From assembly GCA_002718735.1 (NCBI GenBank), contig PBFR01000019.1, positions 69,934-133,933 on the forward strand: a DNA stretch of 64,000 nt, given 5' to 3'. The notes below the pieces were generated by a model, which was not told the origin of the DNA, did not search any database, and was given only the letters and a program-made list of their open reading frames with translations. This stretch comes from Halobacteriovoraceae bacterium (GTDB lineage Bacteria > Bdellovibrionota > Bacteriovoracia > Bacteriovoracales > Bacteriovoracaceae). The position numbers were made by a program, and so were the translations under genes. Below, one piece after another: positions 35,627 to 43,497 of this stretch; the stretch's first letter is position 1; every line of letters starts with the position of its first letter.

Positions 35627-36261
35627 TGATTTTAAATAAGAAAATTTTAAATAAAGAAGAAGAGCAACAACTTAAAGAAAGAGTTGCACAGTTTGAAAAT
35701 AATACCGGTGCAGAGTTAGTGTTGGCAGTTGCCAATGAGTCCGACCCATACCCGGGAGCAGTGCTAAGAAGTGCGCTTTTTCTTTCCTTCTTCACAACTC
35801 TTCTTTTAAGTTACTTTATTGAGTTTGGTTACTCATATCTATACATTGTGTCCCAACTAATTTTAACCTTTCTGTTTCTTCCTTTATCTAGGATGAAACT
35901 CTTTAAATCTTGGGCCTTAGTTGACTCAGAAGTTGACCGAGAGGTTAAAGAGAAGGCCTTGGAAGTTTTCTTCACCCACTGCTCAGAGAAGGCCAGTCAT
36001 TCAAATGAAACTTTAATCTATACAAGTCTTTATGAAAAAAGGATTGAAGTTTTAGTAGGAAAGAACATAAAAGAAAAAATTCTCCAAGAAGACCTAGAAG
36101 AGATAGTAAATAAGATAAAAGATGGCTTTGGTAAAAAGAGTTACTTAAAGGCATACAGGGACGGCCTAGAGCTTCTAGAGTCAAAGCTCCTTGAGGCCTT
36201 TCCAGAGAAGGTTAGCCAGAGTGGAGCTGATGAGCTTAGCAACAGCGTACTCTGGCTTTAA
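35626..36261 (+). CDS. Second TPM-domain protein
   Basis: 211 residues from the ATG that overlaps the previous stop (TAATG). The TPM-like fold is split by a membrane hairpin: EEQQLKERVAQFENNTGAEL at the N-terminus, helices at about 40-85 (LRSALFLSFFTTLLLSYF, YLYIVSQLILTFLFLPL), then ALEVFFTHCSEKASHSNETLIYTSLYEKRIEVLVG. This matches the shorter TPM protein often found after YgcG. Third gene of the lemA operon; no signal peptide. Confidence 0.85.
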   Translation: MILNKKILNKEEEQQLKERVAQFENNTGAELVLAVANESDPYPGAVLRSALFLSFFTTLLLSYFIEFGYSYLYIVSQLILTFLFLPLSRMKLFKSWALVDSEVDREVKEKALEVFFTHCSEKASHSNETLIYTSLYEKRIEVLVGKNIKEKILQEDLEEIVNKIKDGFGKKSYLKAYRDGLELLESKLLEAFPEKVSQSGADELSNSVLWL

Positions 36262-36264
36262 GTC

Positions 36265-37668
36265 TTAAAAGTTTTGTAATTCCACAAGGTTTTGAAGGCC
36301 ATTCAAATAACCAACAATGCCATAAAGCATTCCTGAGCCCAAGAAGCCTTTTTGCTTTTTAAGCCACAAAAAGTCTGGCCTTTCATAACTAAGCCAACGA
36401 CCTCCAATAATGTTATTATTGGCGTCAAGGTCCAAGATGTATCGAAGTTCTTTTTTATCTGATCTGTAACTCGCAGTACCAGTTGTTTGTTCCCACCAAG
36501 CGTAGAATTCGTCATCACTTCCATCATTGATCCAAAACATTCTTCCACCATCATTTGCGTAGTGCATGTCTGTCTGAATTTCAATCTGCTTCACAGTTCC
36601 AGAAGTTGCATATTTAACATTTTTTGTTTCGGAAACGACTTTGGTTTCATACTTATAAACCGGTTGATTCCAAACTTCTTGGTCCCTTACAACCTCAGCA
36701 ACAAACCCCTCGTTTTGAATCCCTATGAGGTTTGCAAGAACAATATGGAAGGCGCCAGGGTTAGTATCCACACATTCAGGCGGTACTTCGTTTACCACAA
36801 CCTTACCTTCTTCTATTTTCTTGTAGTATTCCACACCATCTTTAATAAACCAGGCCTCTTTAGGAAACACAGTGTCGCACCTATTCCCCACTCTTCCAGT
36901 GTTGGTCTTTTTTGCAGTAATCCAGTTGTTGGTAATTGCTGCGTGATAATGACTCAACAGTGCCTTCAAGTCTGAGCTACCAAAATTTATAGTCACCCCG
37001 TCCTTTGAAAATGTTTGTGGACTAGGTTCTTTGAATTCCAAAGCGGCACTGGCCCATCCATTACAAATCCCTTCCCAATACTCTGCTCCAGGAGAGGTTG
37101 TGTTTAAAACATCTTTTGTCAGCTTAAAACCGTTGTCTTTACCTGTTGCCAGATACATATATGCATCAAACTTTTCAGCTGGTGATAGTTTATCCAGCTC
37201 AGCTTGAGATAGCTCCTTCAAATTTTTCAATCTTCTTGGTCTTTCCAAGTCAAAGAAATACTTCTTATGCTCTATCGATTTAGAGGCGCTTACAGTCGCC
37301 TTTTCATTTTTGAGTCTTTGCACATCTCCCAAGATTCTAAGATTAGTCTCAACCGAGTTTTCTTGGGTAAATAAAGACTTCTGTAGCTGCTCGATCTCTT
37401 CATCAATTTCACTGATCTGTACATGAAGTGGAGCAAAGTTTGGTGTTTGGTAAAAGTTGTTCCACCTAAAAGCGATCCCACCGTATATGTGAGGCCAAAA
37501 TGAGCTGGCCCACGGAGTTTTGTCACTCGTCAAACTTCCTGCAAGCGGTAAGTCGTAAAAGTCAGCTTCAGCGTTGTCTACCATCCACTTGGGTTGTTGA
37601 TTGCCCGAGTAGCCCCAGGCATTGCTTACCATTAAAATACAAATAATGAGTTTGGCCATCTTCCCCAT
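36265..37668 (-). CDS. Secreted transglutaminase-elicitor-like protein, paralogue 2
   Basis: 467 residues from the ATG after AAAGGA. Signal peptide MGKMAKLIICILMVSNAWG. A papain-like transglutaminase arrangement is visible: Cys near residue 201 in GICNGWASAALE, then His in ECVDTNPGAFHIVLAN, and VWNQPVYKY. The C-terminus has LDLDANNNIIGGRW and RPDFLWL. It matches my memory of the Phytophthora transglutaminase elicitor family (crosslinking of protein Gln and Lys). It is clearly homologous to the 517-codon frame two genes upstream. A coiled-coil stretch of about 50 residues is present only in this copy. Confidence 0.85.
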   Translation of the reverse strand: MGKMAKLIICILMVSNAWGYSGNQQPKWMVDNAEADFYDLPLAGSLTSDKTPWASSFWPHIYGGIAFRWNNFYQTPNFAPLHVQISEIDEEIEQLQKSLFTQENSVETNLRILGDVQRLKNEKATVSASKSIEHKKYFFDLERPRRLKNLKELSQAELDKLSPAEKFDAYMYLATGKDNGFKLTKDVLNTTSPGAEYWEGICNGWASAALEFKEPSPQTFSKDGVTINFGSSDLKALLSHYHAAITNNWITAKKTNTGRVGNRCDTVFPKEAWFIKDGVEYYKKIEEGKVVVNEVPPECVDTNPGAFHIVLANLIGIQNEGFVAEVVRDQEVWNQPVYKYETKVVSETKNVKYATSGTVKQIEIQTDMHYANDGGRMFWINDGSDDEFYAWWEQTTGTASYRSDKKELRYILDLDANNNIIGGRWLSYERPDFLWLKKQKGFLGSGMLYGIVGYLNGLQNLVELQNF

Positions 37669-37770
37669 CTCAAATCCTTTGTTAAAATTTAACTGTCTGG
37701 ACATACCATGAATCAGGATTTTTGATGCTAGATTTATCTAATACGTGGATTTTATATAGGGTGAAATTTA

Positions 37771-39054
37771 CTAAAGAAGGCTTCTCTCAAAAAGTGTTTC
37801 AAGAAATGCTCTATAAGATTTAAAGTATTTAGAGCTATAAGCTATTGAATTTCTGAATTTTTCTATTCTAAGCTCGTACTGGTGCTTTGAGTTTGGTAGC
37901 CAAATTCCAAAGGCCTTAAAGCTCCCCAAGTAATATTGATCTGCTTGGCCATGATAATCCGTACCATAGGTATAAGAAATTATTGAATACTTTAGGGCCT
38001 CTTGAGCACTAGCACTAAGTAAGGCAAAATTCACTAACCCCTGCCCTAAAAAATGCTCCTCTAACTTAGCCAGCATCAGCGAAATATCTTTAGTTTGTCC
38101 AAGAAAGAATGGAACTTCTCCCAACGCTTTTTGAAGACCAAAAATCCAAAAAGGATTTCTCCGAAGCTGAAGGTTTATTTCAAAAAACAGCTTTTCAAAG
38201 GCCGGCATGAAGCTATTTTCAAGTTCGGTCACTGATAGGCTGCTTGCAGTTTCGGATTTAAACTCAAAGTTCTCATAGTATTTGGCTATTAAGGCAGGAA
38301 TTTTTTTTACTAAGTAGTAATCCTCACCTGAGTCGCTCTTAAATGCCTCTTGTTCCAATTCATTTTCGACATAGTTATTTATCAAGTGATATGGAAGACC
38401 TTGAAAGTTTTGAATCTGAGTGCTTCCAACGAGGTACTTTGATTTTGCCTCTAGTGCAGTGGCAACCTCAATTGTCTGCATCAAGCAAGCGTCCATTGCA
38501 ATGATTGATATCTTTTCATTATTTAAAAGATAGTAATTCGCTAGAACCTTCTCTAGTTGCGGAATCCCAAGTCTCCCACTGGGGTTTTGATCGATCGCCA
38601 CCCCACCAAATTGCGTGCCGTCTCCATAGCCTTCTCCATGTCCCCAAATAACAAGCATGGTGTTCTTAGAAGGGTAGTTTTTATTTGAGAAGTTTAGAAA
38701 ATCTAAAAGCTGTTCTTCTTGCCCTTTGGAAGATCTTTCATCGATTGTTCGCAAGAACTTCAAATTGTAGTCTTGTAATTTGGACTTCTTATATTGAGCT
38801 AGGTTTGTATCAATTTCTGTTTGATCAGGTAGTACTTCAAACTCATAAAGCTTGTCTATGCCAGGCAAATCTAGGTGAATGATTGTCTTAGATCTACCAT
38901 CACTTTTAGTTGAGGCTGCAATTTCTCTTAAGTCCCACATAGCATAAGGAGCAAGATCGTTGTCGGCCTGCATATAGATCAAAGTTTTCCATGCTAATTC
39001 ACAGTATGCCGAATTCGAGCACAGTAGTAAGATTAGTATGGAAAACAGTTTCAT
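37771..39054 (-). CDS. Secreted clostripain-family (C11) cysteine protease
   Basis: 427 residues. Signal peptide MKLFSILILLLCSNSAYC, then the C11 pattern: WKTLIYMQADNDLAPYA, catalytic His 139 in VIWGHGEGYG, and catalytic Cys 190 in IIAMDACLMQTIEVA. C11 enzymes cut after Arg or Lys and are often self-activated. It begins one base after the stop of paralogue 1 of the transglutaminase-like proteins and is followed 100 bases later by paralogue 2, so the three likely serve one process outside the cytoplasm. Confidence 0.92.
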   Translation of the reverse strand: MKLFSILILLLCSNSAYCELAWKTLIYMQADNDLAPYAMWDLREIAASTKSDGRSKTIIHLDLPGIDKLYEFEVLPDQTEIDTNLAQYKKSKLQDYNLKFLRTIDERSSKGQEEQLLDFLNFSNKNYPSKNTMLVIWGHGEGYGDGTQFGGVAIDQNPSGRLGIPQLEKVLANYYLLNNEKISIIAMDACLMQTIEVATALEAKSKYLVGSTQIQNFQGLPYHLINNYVENELEQEAFKSDSGEDYYLVKKIPALIAKYYENFEFKSETASSLSVTELENSFMPAFEKLFFEINLQLRRNPFWIFGLQKALGEVPFFLGQTKDISLMLAKLEEHFLGQGLVNFALLSASAQEALKYSIISYTYGTDYHGQADQYYLGSFKAFGIWLPNSKHQYELRIEKFRNSIAYSSKYFKSYRAFLETLFERSLL

Positions 39055-39055
39055 T

Positions 39056-40594
39056 TTAATTGCTTGCAGCCTTCATCAGTGCCTCTACAACACGACCGAT
39101 TGGCTGGCCTTCACGAGAAGCATATGGAGCAAGTTCATTCAAACGACTAATATCCTGGATTGAGATTTCATCTGCTTGGATATACTGGTCAGCAATAGAG
39201 TTTGCCTTGCTTCCAGTGTACGGAGTCCACAAAAAATCTGGGTGCTTATTCGTATACCACTCTCCACCAATGATATTTCCGTTTTCATCCAATTCAAGAT
39301 CGTAAACATATTGAACCTTGCTTTTGGCATCCATAGCAGCGTTGTCGTATGACAGACGCTGAGGTTGAGTTTCGATTAAATAAACAACCTCCATAACGAT
39401 CCCAACAACACTTTTAGCTTCCTTAGATCTATATTTTTTAAACTTATCATTCTTAAAATTTGATAGGTCTACACTGGCATCTTCCAAAGAGTCAGAATAG
39501 TTGAATGTTTGAGGGTTGAAGTATTTATAATCGTAGGCAAGTACTGGGTGATTCCAAACTTCGTAATCAAAAGTGGCATCTATAACAAAAGGAGAGCCTT
39601 TTTTGCCAATCTCTGAGACAGCTGTCACATGCCAAGTTCCAGGGTTTGTGTCAAAACAGTTTTGATCCTTAACTCTCCCAGACTCTTCATCTTTTTCAGG
39701 TTCGCTAATATTACATCTTCCGCCGACCATACGGGTGCTTTGGTAGCCATTTGCCCACAAGAGGGTCCCAAGGGCCTTAAGATCACTTGGAAGGAATTCA
39801 ACCACACTTCCATTTGAAAGGGTAACAGGTAGGGCCTTGGTTGGTCTTGGCAGCATGTAGCTTGCAGGTGCCCACCCATGGCATAGGCCCATCCAGCTCT
39901 CAACTTTTCCAAAATTATATTGGTAGTAGCTTCCGGCCTGGAGCATCTTCTTGGTTAAGGTATAATTTGTGTCCCCTACTAATAGGTCATATTTCTCTGA
40001 AGGAGAAAGAAGGTTGGCATCTTCTGGCATTGAGTTTTTATGCCATTCATTAACCCAAGTCCAAACATCCTCTTCACCAGGTGACTTAACACTATAGGCG
40101 TTCATCATTTGACGGTCATTATACCTAAAGCTTAATTGTCCTACAGCAATTGGCCAGTACCAATCAGACCAAGGCTGGGTGTTCACACTGCCCTGCATTA
40201 GTCCAAGGGCCTCCATTGCCTTGATGTTCTTTACCAAGTATTCCGGATCAACAAGGTTTTCAGCTCTATCAAGACTCTCTATCGGAGCTCTGCCTTTTAG
40301 AACATCATCTCCTGGCGATACAGATGCAAGACAAAGCTGGTTTCCATCGCTATTTGTGTGGCAAACAGATTTTCTAGCTTCATCCTTTTTTTTCACAAAG
40401 CTCTTTGAAGAAATTGACTGGTCATCAAACAATGAGAAGCTCACGCTCTCACAATTTTCATCATACTTCTGCAGCGGTGCATCCATAAAGGTCTTAGGAC
40501 TGCTTTCGAACTTTTTTAGGTCCACCAAAGGACAATCGATGGCAAAAGCATTAATAGAAATTAAAAATAAAAACCCCAGTACTCTAAAAAACAT
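39056..40594 (-). CDS. Secreted transglutaminase-elicitor-like protein, paralogue 1
   Basis: 512 residues from the ATG after GGAGGG (an in-frame TTG further up overlaps that site). Signal peptide MFFRVLGFLFLISINAFA. The catalytic-type Cys is in GLCHGWAPASYM, the His in CFDTNPGTWHVTA, followed by YEVWNHPVLAYDY; the C-terminus has LDENGNIIGGEWYTNKHPDFLW. It shares LSPSEKYD, SDLKAL, GGRC and the whole C-terminal half with paralogue 2. The mature N-terminus has several cysteines, suggesting an oxidising compartment. First gene of the cluster. Confidence 0.87.
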   Translation of the reverse strand: MFFRVLGFLFLISINAFAIDCPLVDLKKFESSPKTFMDAPLQKYDENCESVSFSLFDDQSISSKSFVKKKDEARKSVCHTNSDGNQLCLASVSPGDDVLKGRAPIESLDRAENLVDPEYLVKNIKAMEALGLMQGSVNTQPWSDWYWPIAVGQLSFRYNDRQMMNAYSVKSPGEEDVWTWVNEWHKNSMPEDANLLSPSEKYDLLVGDTNYTLTKKMLQAGSYYQYNFGKVESWMGLCHGWAPASYMLPRPTKALPVTLSNGSVVEFLPSDLKALGTLLWANGYQSTRMVGGRCNISEPEKDEESGRVKDQNCFDTNPGTWHVTAVSEIGKKGSPFVIDATFDYEVWNHPVLAYDYKYFNPQTFNYSDSLEDASVDLSNFKNDKFKKYRSKEAKSVVGIVMEVVYLIETQPQRLSYDNAAMDAKSKVQYVYDLELDENGNIIGGEWYTNKHPDFLWTPYTGSKANSIADQYIQADEISIQDISRLNELAPYASREGQPIGRVVEALMKAASN

Positions 40595-40781
40595 TTTTCC
40601 CTCCACCAAATTTGGCGAGAACTTATGTTCTTTTAAACATTTTGGCCTTAGACCCTGTAATTTTTAGCACCTAAATCTTCTTAATTTTTTATAAATTAAA
40701 AAACTGCCTAAGCGTTTTTATTTCGATAAAATTTTAAATTACGCCTAATACTTGCTAAAGTTCATCAAAGAGGAGAGACAC

Positions 40782-42122
40782 ATGATAAAAATCACAATGC
40801 TAATGCTGCTCGCAGTCACACACGTTTTCGCAAACTTGGACCACGCACCTAAAAATTTTAAAATTGAATCCAAGAAATTTGTGTTTGTTGACTTCGTAAA
40901 AGCAGATTATTTCTTAACTTTTGATGTAGCCTCAGAAAAAGCTACATACAAGGCCGTTATCACTTTCAACCAACCAGTAGCAGGCAGCCCTATTTTTGAC
41001 ATTATCGAAATGCCTTCCACATCAAAAGTTAATGGAAAGAATGATAAGGCAATCCAAATAAGTTCTCCAGGAGATGAAACCAAGTACGTATCTTTAAGCT
41101 CAACACTTGATTCCGGTTTCCATACATTTGAGTTTACAGGGAATATTAAAACCAACACTGACTTCACAAGCGATAGTGCTAGATCAGGTTTTTGGATGAG
41201 CGATTTAACAGACAGAAGGTATCTTGAACAGTACCTGCCAACAAACTTGGAGTTTGATCAATTTGCAATGAGCATGGATGTCAAAGTAACAGGTACACAA
41301 ACGCCACACCGAATTTTTACTAATGGAACATTGTCTGAAAAATCAAGCAATCACTTTCACATTGCTTATCCTGATTACTTCAGCTCTTCATCTGTTTACT
41401 TTCACCTTAGTGAGAAAGGTAGATTCAAGATCAAAAGCTTTTCCCACAAATCTATCGATGGCAGAGAGATCCCTATTGTTACTTATTCAAAGTCCAGTTG
41501 GTCTCTTTATGAAATAGAAAAAAATACCTTGAAGGTAATGAAAGAGCTTGAGTCCAAGTTTGGACCATGGGGACACCCTTCTCTTACAGCATATATTGCA
41601 GGTATGGGCGGAATGGAGCACAGTGGAGCAACAATTACCTCAAGAAGTGCTCTTGGCCATGAACTTACCCACAGCTATTTTGCAAGAGGGGTTTTGCCAA
41701 CAAATGGAAACTCCGGATGGCTTGACGAAGCTGTTGCGAGTTGGAGAGATAAAGGTTACAAGGCCTCTAGCTCACCAGGCTACTCAGCCACTAACTTGGC
41801 AGCATTTTCAAACTATAAGAGAACGACAACAACTAAGGCCTACACTGAGGGAGCTGCGTTCATGGCCTACATTAATCTAAAGCTTAATGGTAACCTTGAA
41901 GGCTTTCTCAAGAAAATGTACGAAGATTACCTTCACGGACAATGGACTACAGAAATCTTTCTTAAAGAGCTGAATGATTTCTCTGGAATGGACTTTTCGA
42001 ATAGCTTTAACAAGTACGTATATGGTTCAAATGAAAAGAAAGAGCATAATAAGCATAATGCTAGAAAAGGTTCACCTATGCACCCTAAGCTTACTAAGCA
42101 GCAGCTTCTAGATCTTCTTTAA
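40782..42122 (+). CDS. Secreted M1-like zinc metallopeptidase
   Basis: 446 residues from the ATG after AGAGGAG. Signal peptide MIKITMLMLLAVTHVFA. An N-terminal beta domain of about 230 residues is followed by the gluzincin site: HELTH at 293-297 and Glu 18 residues later (GWLDEAVASW), the HExxH-18-E zinc signature. GGMEHSGATI just before corresponds to the GxMEN exopeptidase motif of M1 aminopeptidases. Divergent from the transglutaminase-like cluster across 187 bases and convergent with ndh. Confidence 0.9.
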   Translation: MIKITMLMLLAVTHVFANLDHAPKNFKIESKKFVFVDFVKADYFLTFDVASEKATYKAVITFNQPVAGSPIFDIIEMPSTSKVNGKNDKAIQISSPGDETKYVSLSSTLDSGFHTFEFTGNIKTNTDFTSDSARSGFWMSDLTDRRYLEQYLPTNLEFDQFAMSMDVKVTGTQTPHRIFTNGTLSEKSSNHFHIAYPDYFSSSSVYFHLSEKGRFKIKSFSHKSIDGREIPIVTYSKSSWSLYEIEKNTLKVMKELESKFGPWGHPSLTAYIAGMGGMEHSGATITSRSALGHELTHSYFARGVLPTNGNSGWLDEAVASWRDKGYKASSSPGYSATNLAAFSNYKRTTTTKAYTEGAAFMAYINLKLNGNLEGFLKKMYEDYLHGQWTTEIFLKELNDFSGMDFSNSFNKYVYGSNEKKEHNKHNARKGSPMHPKLTKQQLLDLL

Positions 42123-43348
42123 TTGATGATCCTGGCACCTCGCTTATAGGTTAGGTATGACCAAAGCCATTGGAGAAAAACGGAAACTCTGTTTCTAAAT
42201 CCAATGAGAAAGTAGATGTGAATAAACACCCATAAATACCAGGCGATTGTTCCACCAAAGCGGAGTTTTCCAATTTGGGCAATCGCCTTGCTTCTTCCAA
42301 TTGTCGCCATATGTCCCTTATCTACATAGGAAAATGGCCTTATCTCTTTTTCCTTAAAAAGTCTTTTTATTGCCTTCCCTACATACTTACCCTGTTGAAT
42401 TGCAACTGGAGCAATCCCCGGAAGCTCTTCTTTTTCAAAATATGAGATATCTCCAATGGCGTAAATATCCTCACAGCCCTTTACTTGAAGAAATTCATTC
42501 ACAAGAAGTCTATTTCCGCGTTTTAAGTTTGCACCCACATCTGCTTCTAAATCTTTGGCAAGGTCTGTTGAAACCACCCCCGCGGCCCAAATAATTGTGT
42601 TTGCGTTTATTACATCGCTTCCTAGCTCTACTTTTCCTTTGCAAATATTGCTTACTTTGCTCTCTAGCCACACTGAAACGCCCAGCTTCTCCAATGCTCT
42701 TTTAGCTTTCTTTGAAAGTCCCTGGTCGAAAGTCGACAAGACTCTACTGCCCGCCTCAATCAGGATAACTCGGGTGTCGCTTGGATCAATGTTTCTGAAA
42801 TCCTCACTTAAAGTAAACCTGGCAAGCTCTGCAATTGCTCCTGCCAGCTCTACTCCAGTTGGACCGCCACCAATGATAGCAAAAGTGGTATAGGCCTTCC
42901 TTTTAACGGGGTCTTGTTCAACCTCTGCCAGCTCAAATGACATTAAAATATTCTTTCTAAGAGAGAGCGCATCTTGGATAGATTTAAGTCCATATACATG
43001 TTTTGCCCAGTCTTGATTGAAAATATGATTTTTTGCACCAGCCGCTATTACAACTTTGTCATACTTTAAGTTTTTATTATTTGATAGCTTAAGAAGTCTA
43101 CTCTTCTGGTCAATGCCTGCAACCTCTCCCATAATAACTTCCACATTCTTTTGGCCTCGAAAGAATGCTCTTATTGGAACACTAATATCTGCGGGAGAGA
43201 GTCCGGCGGTTGCAACTTGATACAAAAAGGGCTGGAATAAGTGATAATTCCGCTTATCAACAACTACCACATCGATATTTTTATTCTTTGCCAAAGTCTT
43301 GGTTGCATTTATTCCGCCAAAACCGGCCCCCACAACTATAACTTTCAT
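42119..43348 (-). CDS. ndh: Type II NADH dehydrogenase
   Basis: 409 residues from the ATG after AGAGG. FAD site at the N-terminus (VIVVGAGFGGINATKTLAK), family sequence NYHLFQPFLYQVATAGLSP, NADH site FAIIGGGPTGVELAGAIAEL and second FAD site VYAIGD-like DIYAIGDISYFE. The C-terminal FGGTIAWYLWVFIHIYFLIG and following residues form the membrane anchor. Oxidises NADH to reduce quinone without pumping protons. Confidence 0.94.
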   Translation of the reverse strand: MKVIVVGAGFGGINATKTLAKNKNIDVVVVDKRNYHLFQPFLYQVATAGLSPADISVPIRAFFRGQKNVEVIMGEVAGIDQKSRLLKLSNNKNLKYDKVVIAAGAKNHIFNQDWAKHVYGLKSIQDALSLRKNILMSFELAEVEQDPVKRKAYTTFAIIGGGPTGVELAGAIAELARFTLSEDFRNIDPSDTRVILIEAGSRVLSTFDQGLSKKAKRALEKLGVSVWLESKVSNICKGKVELGSDVINANTIIWAAGVVSTDLAKDLEADVGANLKRGNRLLVNEFLQVKGCEDIYAIGDISYFEKEELPGIAPVAIQQGKYVGKAIKRLFKEKEIRPFSYVDKGHMATIGRSKAIAQIGKLRFGGTIAWYLWVFIHIYFLIGFRNRVSVFLQWLWSYLTYKRGARIIN

Positions 43349-43497
43349 AGTAACCTCTTTAATCCTAAGCTTAGCGCTTAAGATGATGAAGCCCCCATTC
43401 ATGGCCTTGACAGCCCTTGCGCATAAGTGAATCAACCTTTTGTTTAATCTCCTATTCCACCTTTAGTTGTTACCATAGGTATGATTTAGGAGTTAGC

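Noticed and set aside
40179..40667. 162-codon plus-strand frame over the transglutaminase-like gene
   Set aside because: Antisense shadow of a gene with signal peptide, catalytic motifs and paralogue.
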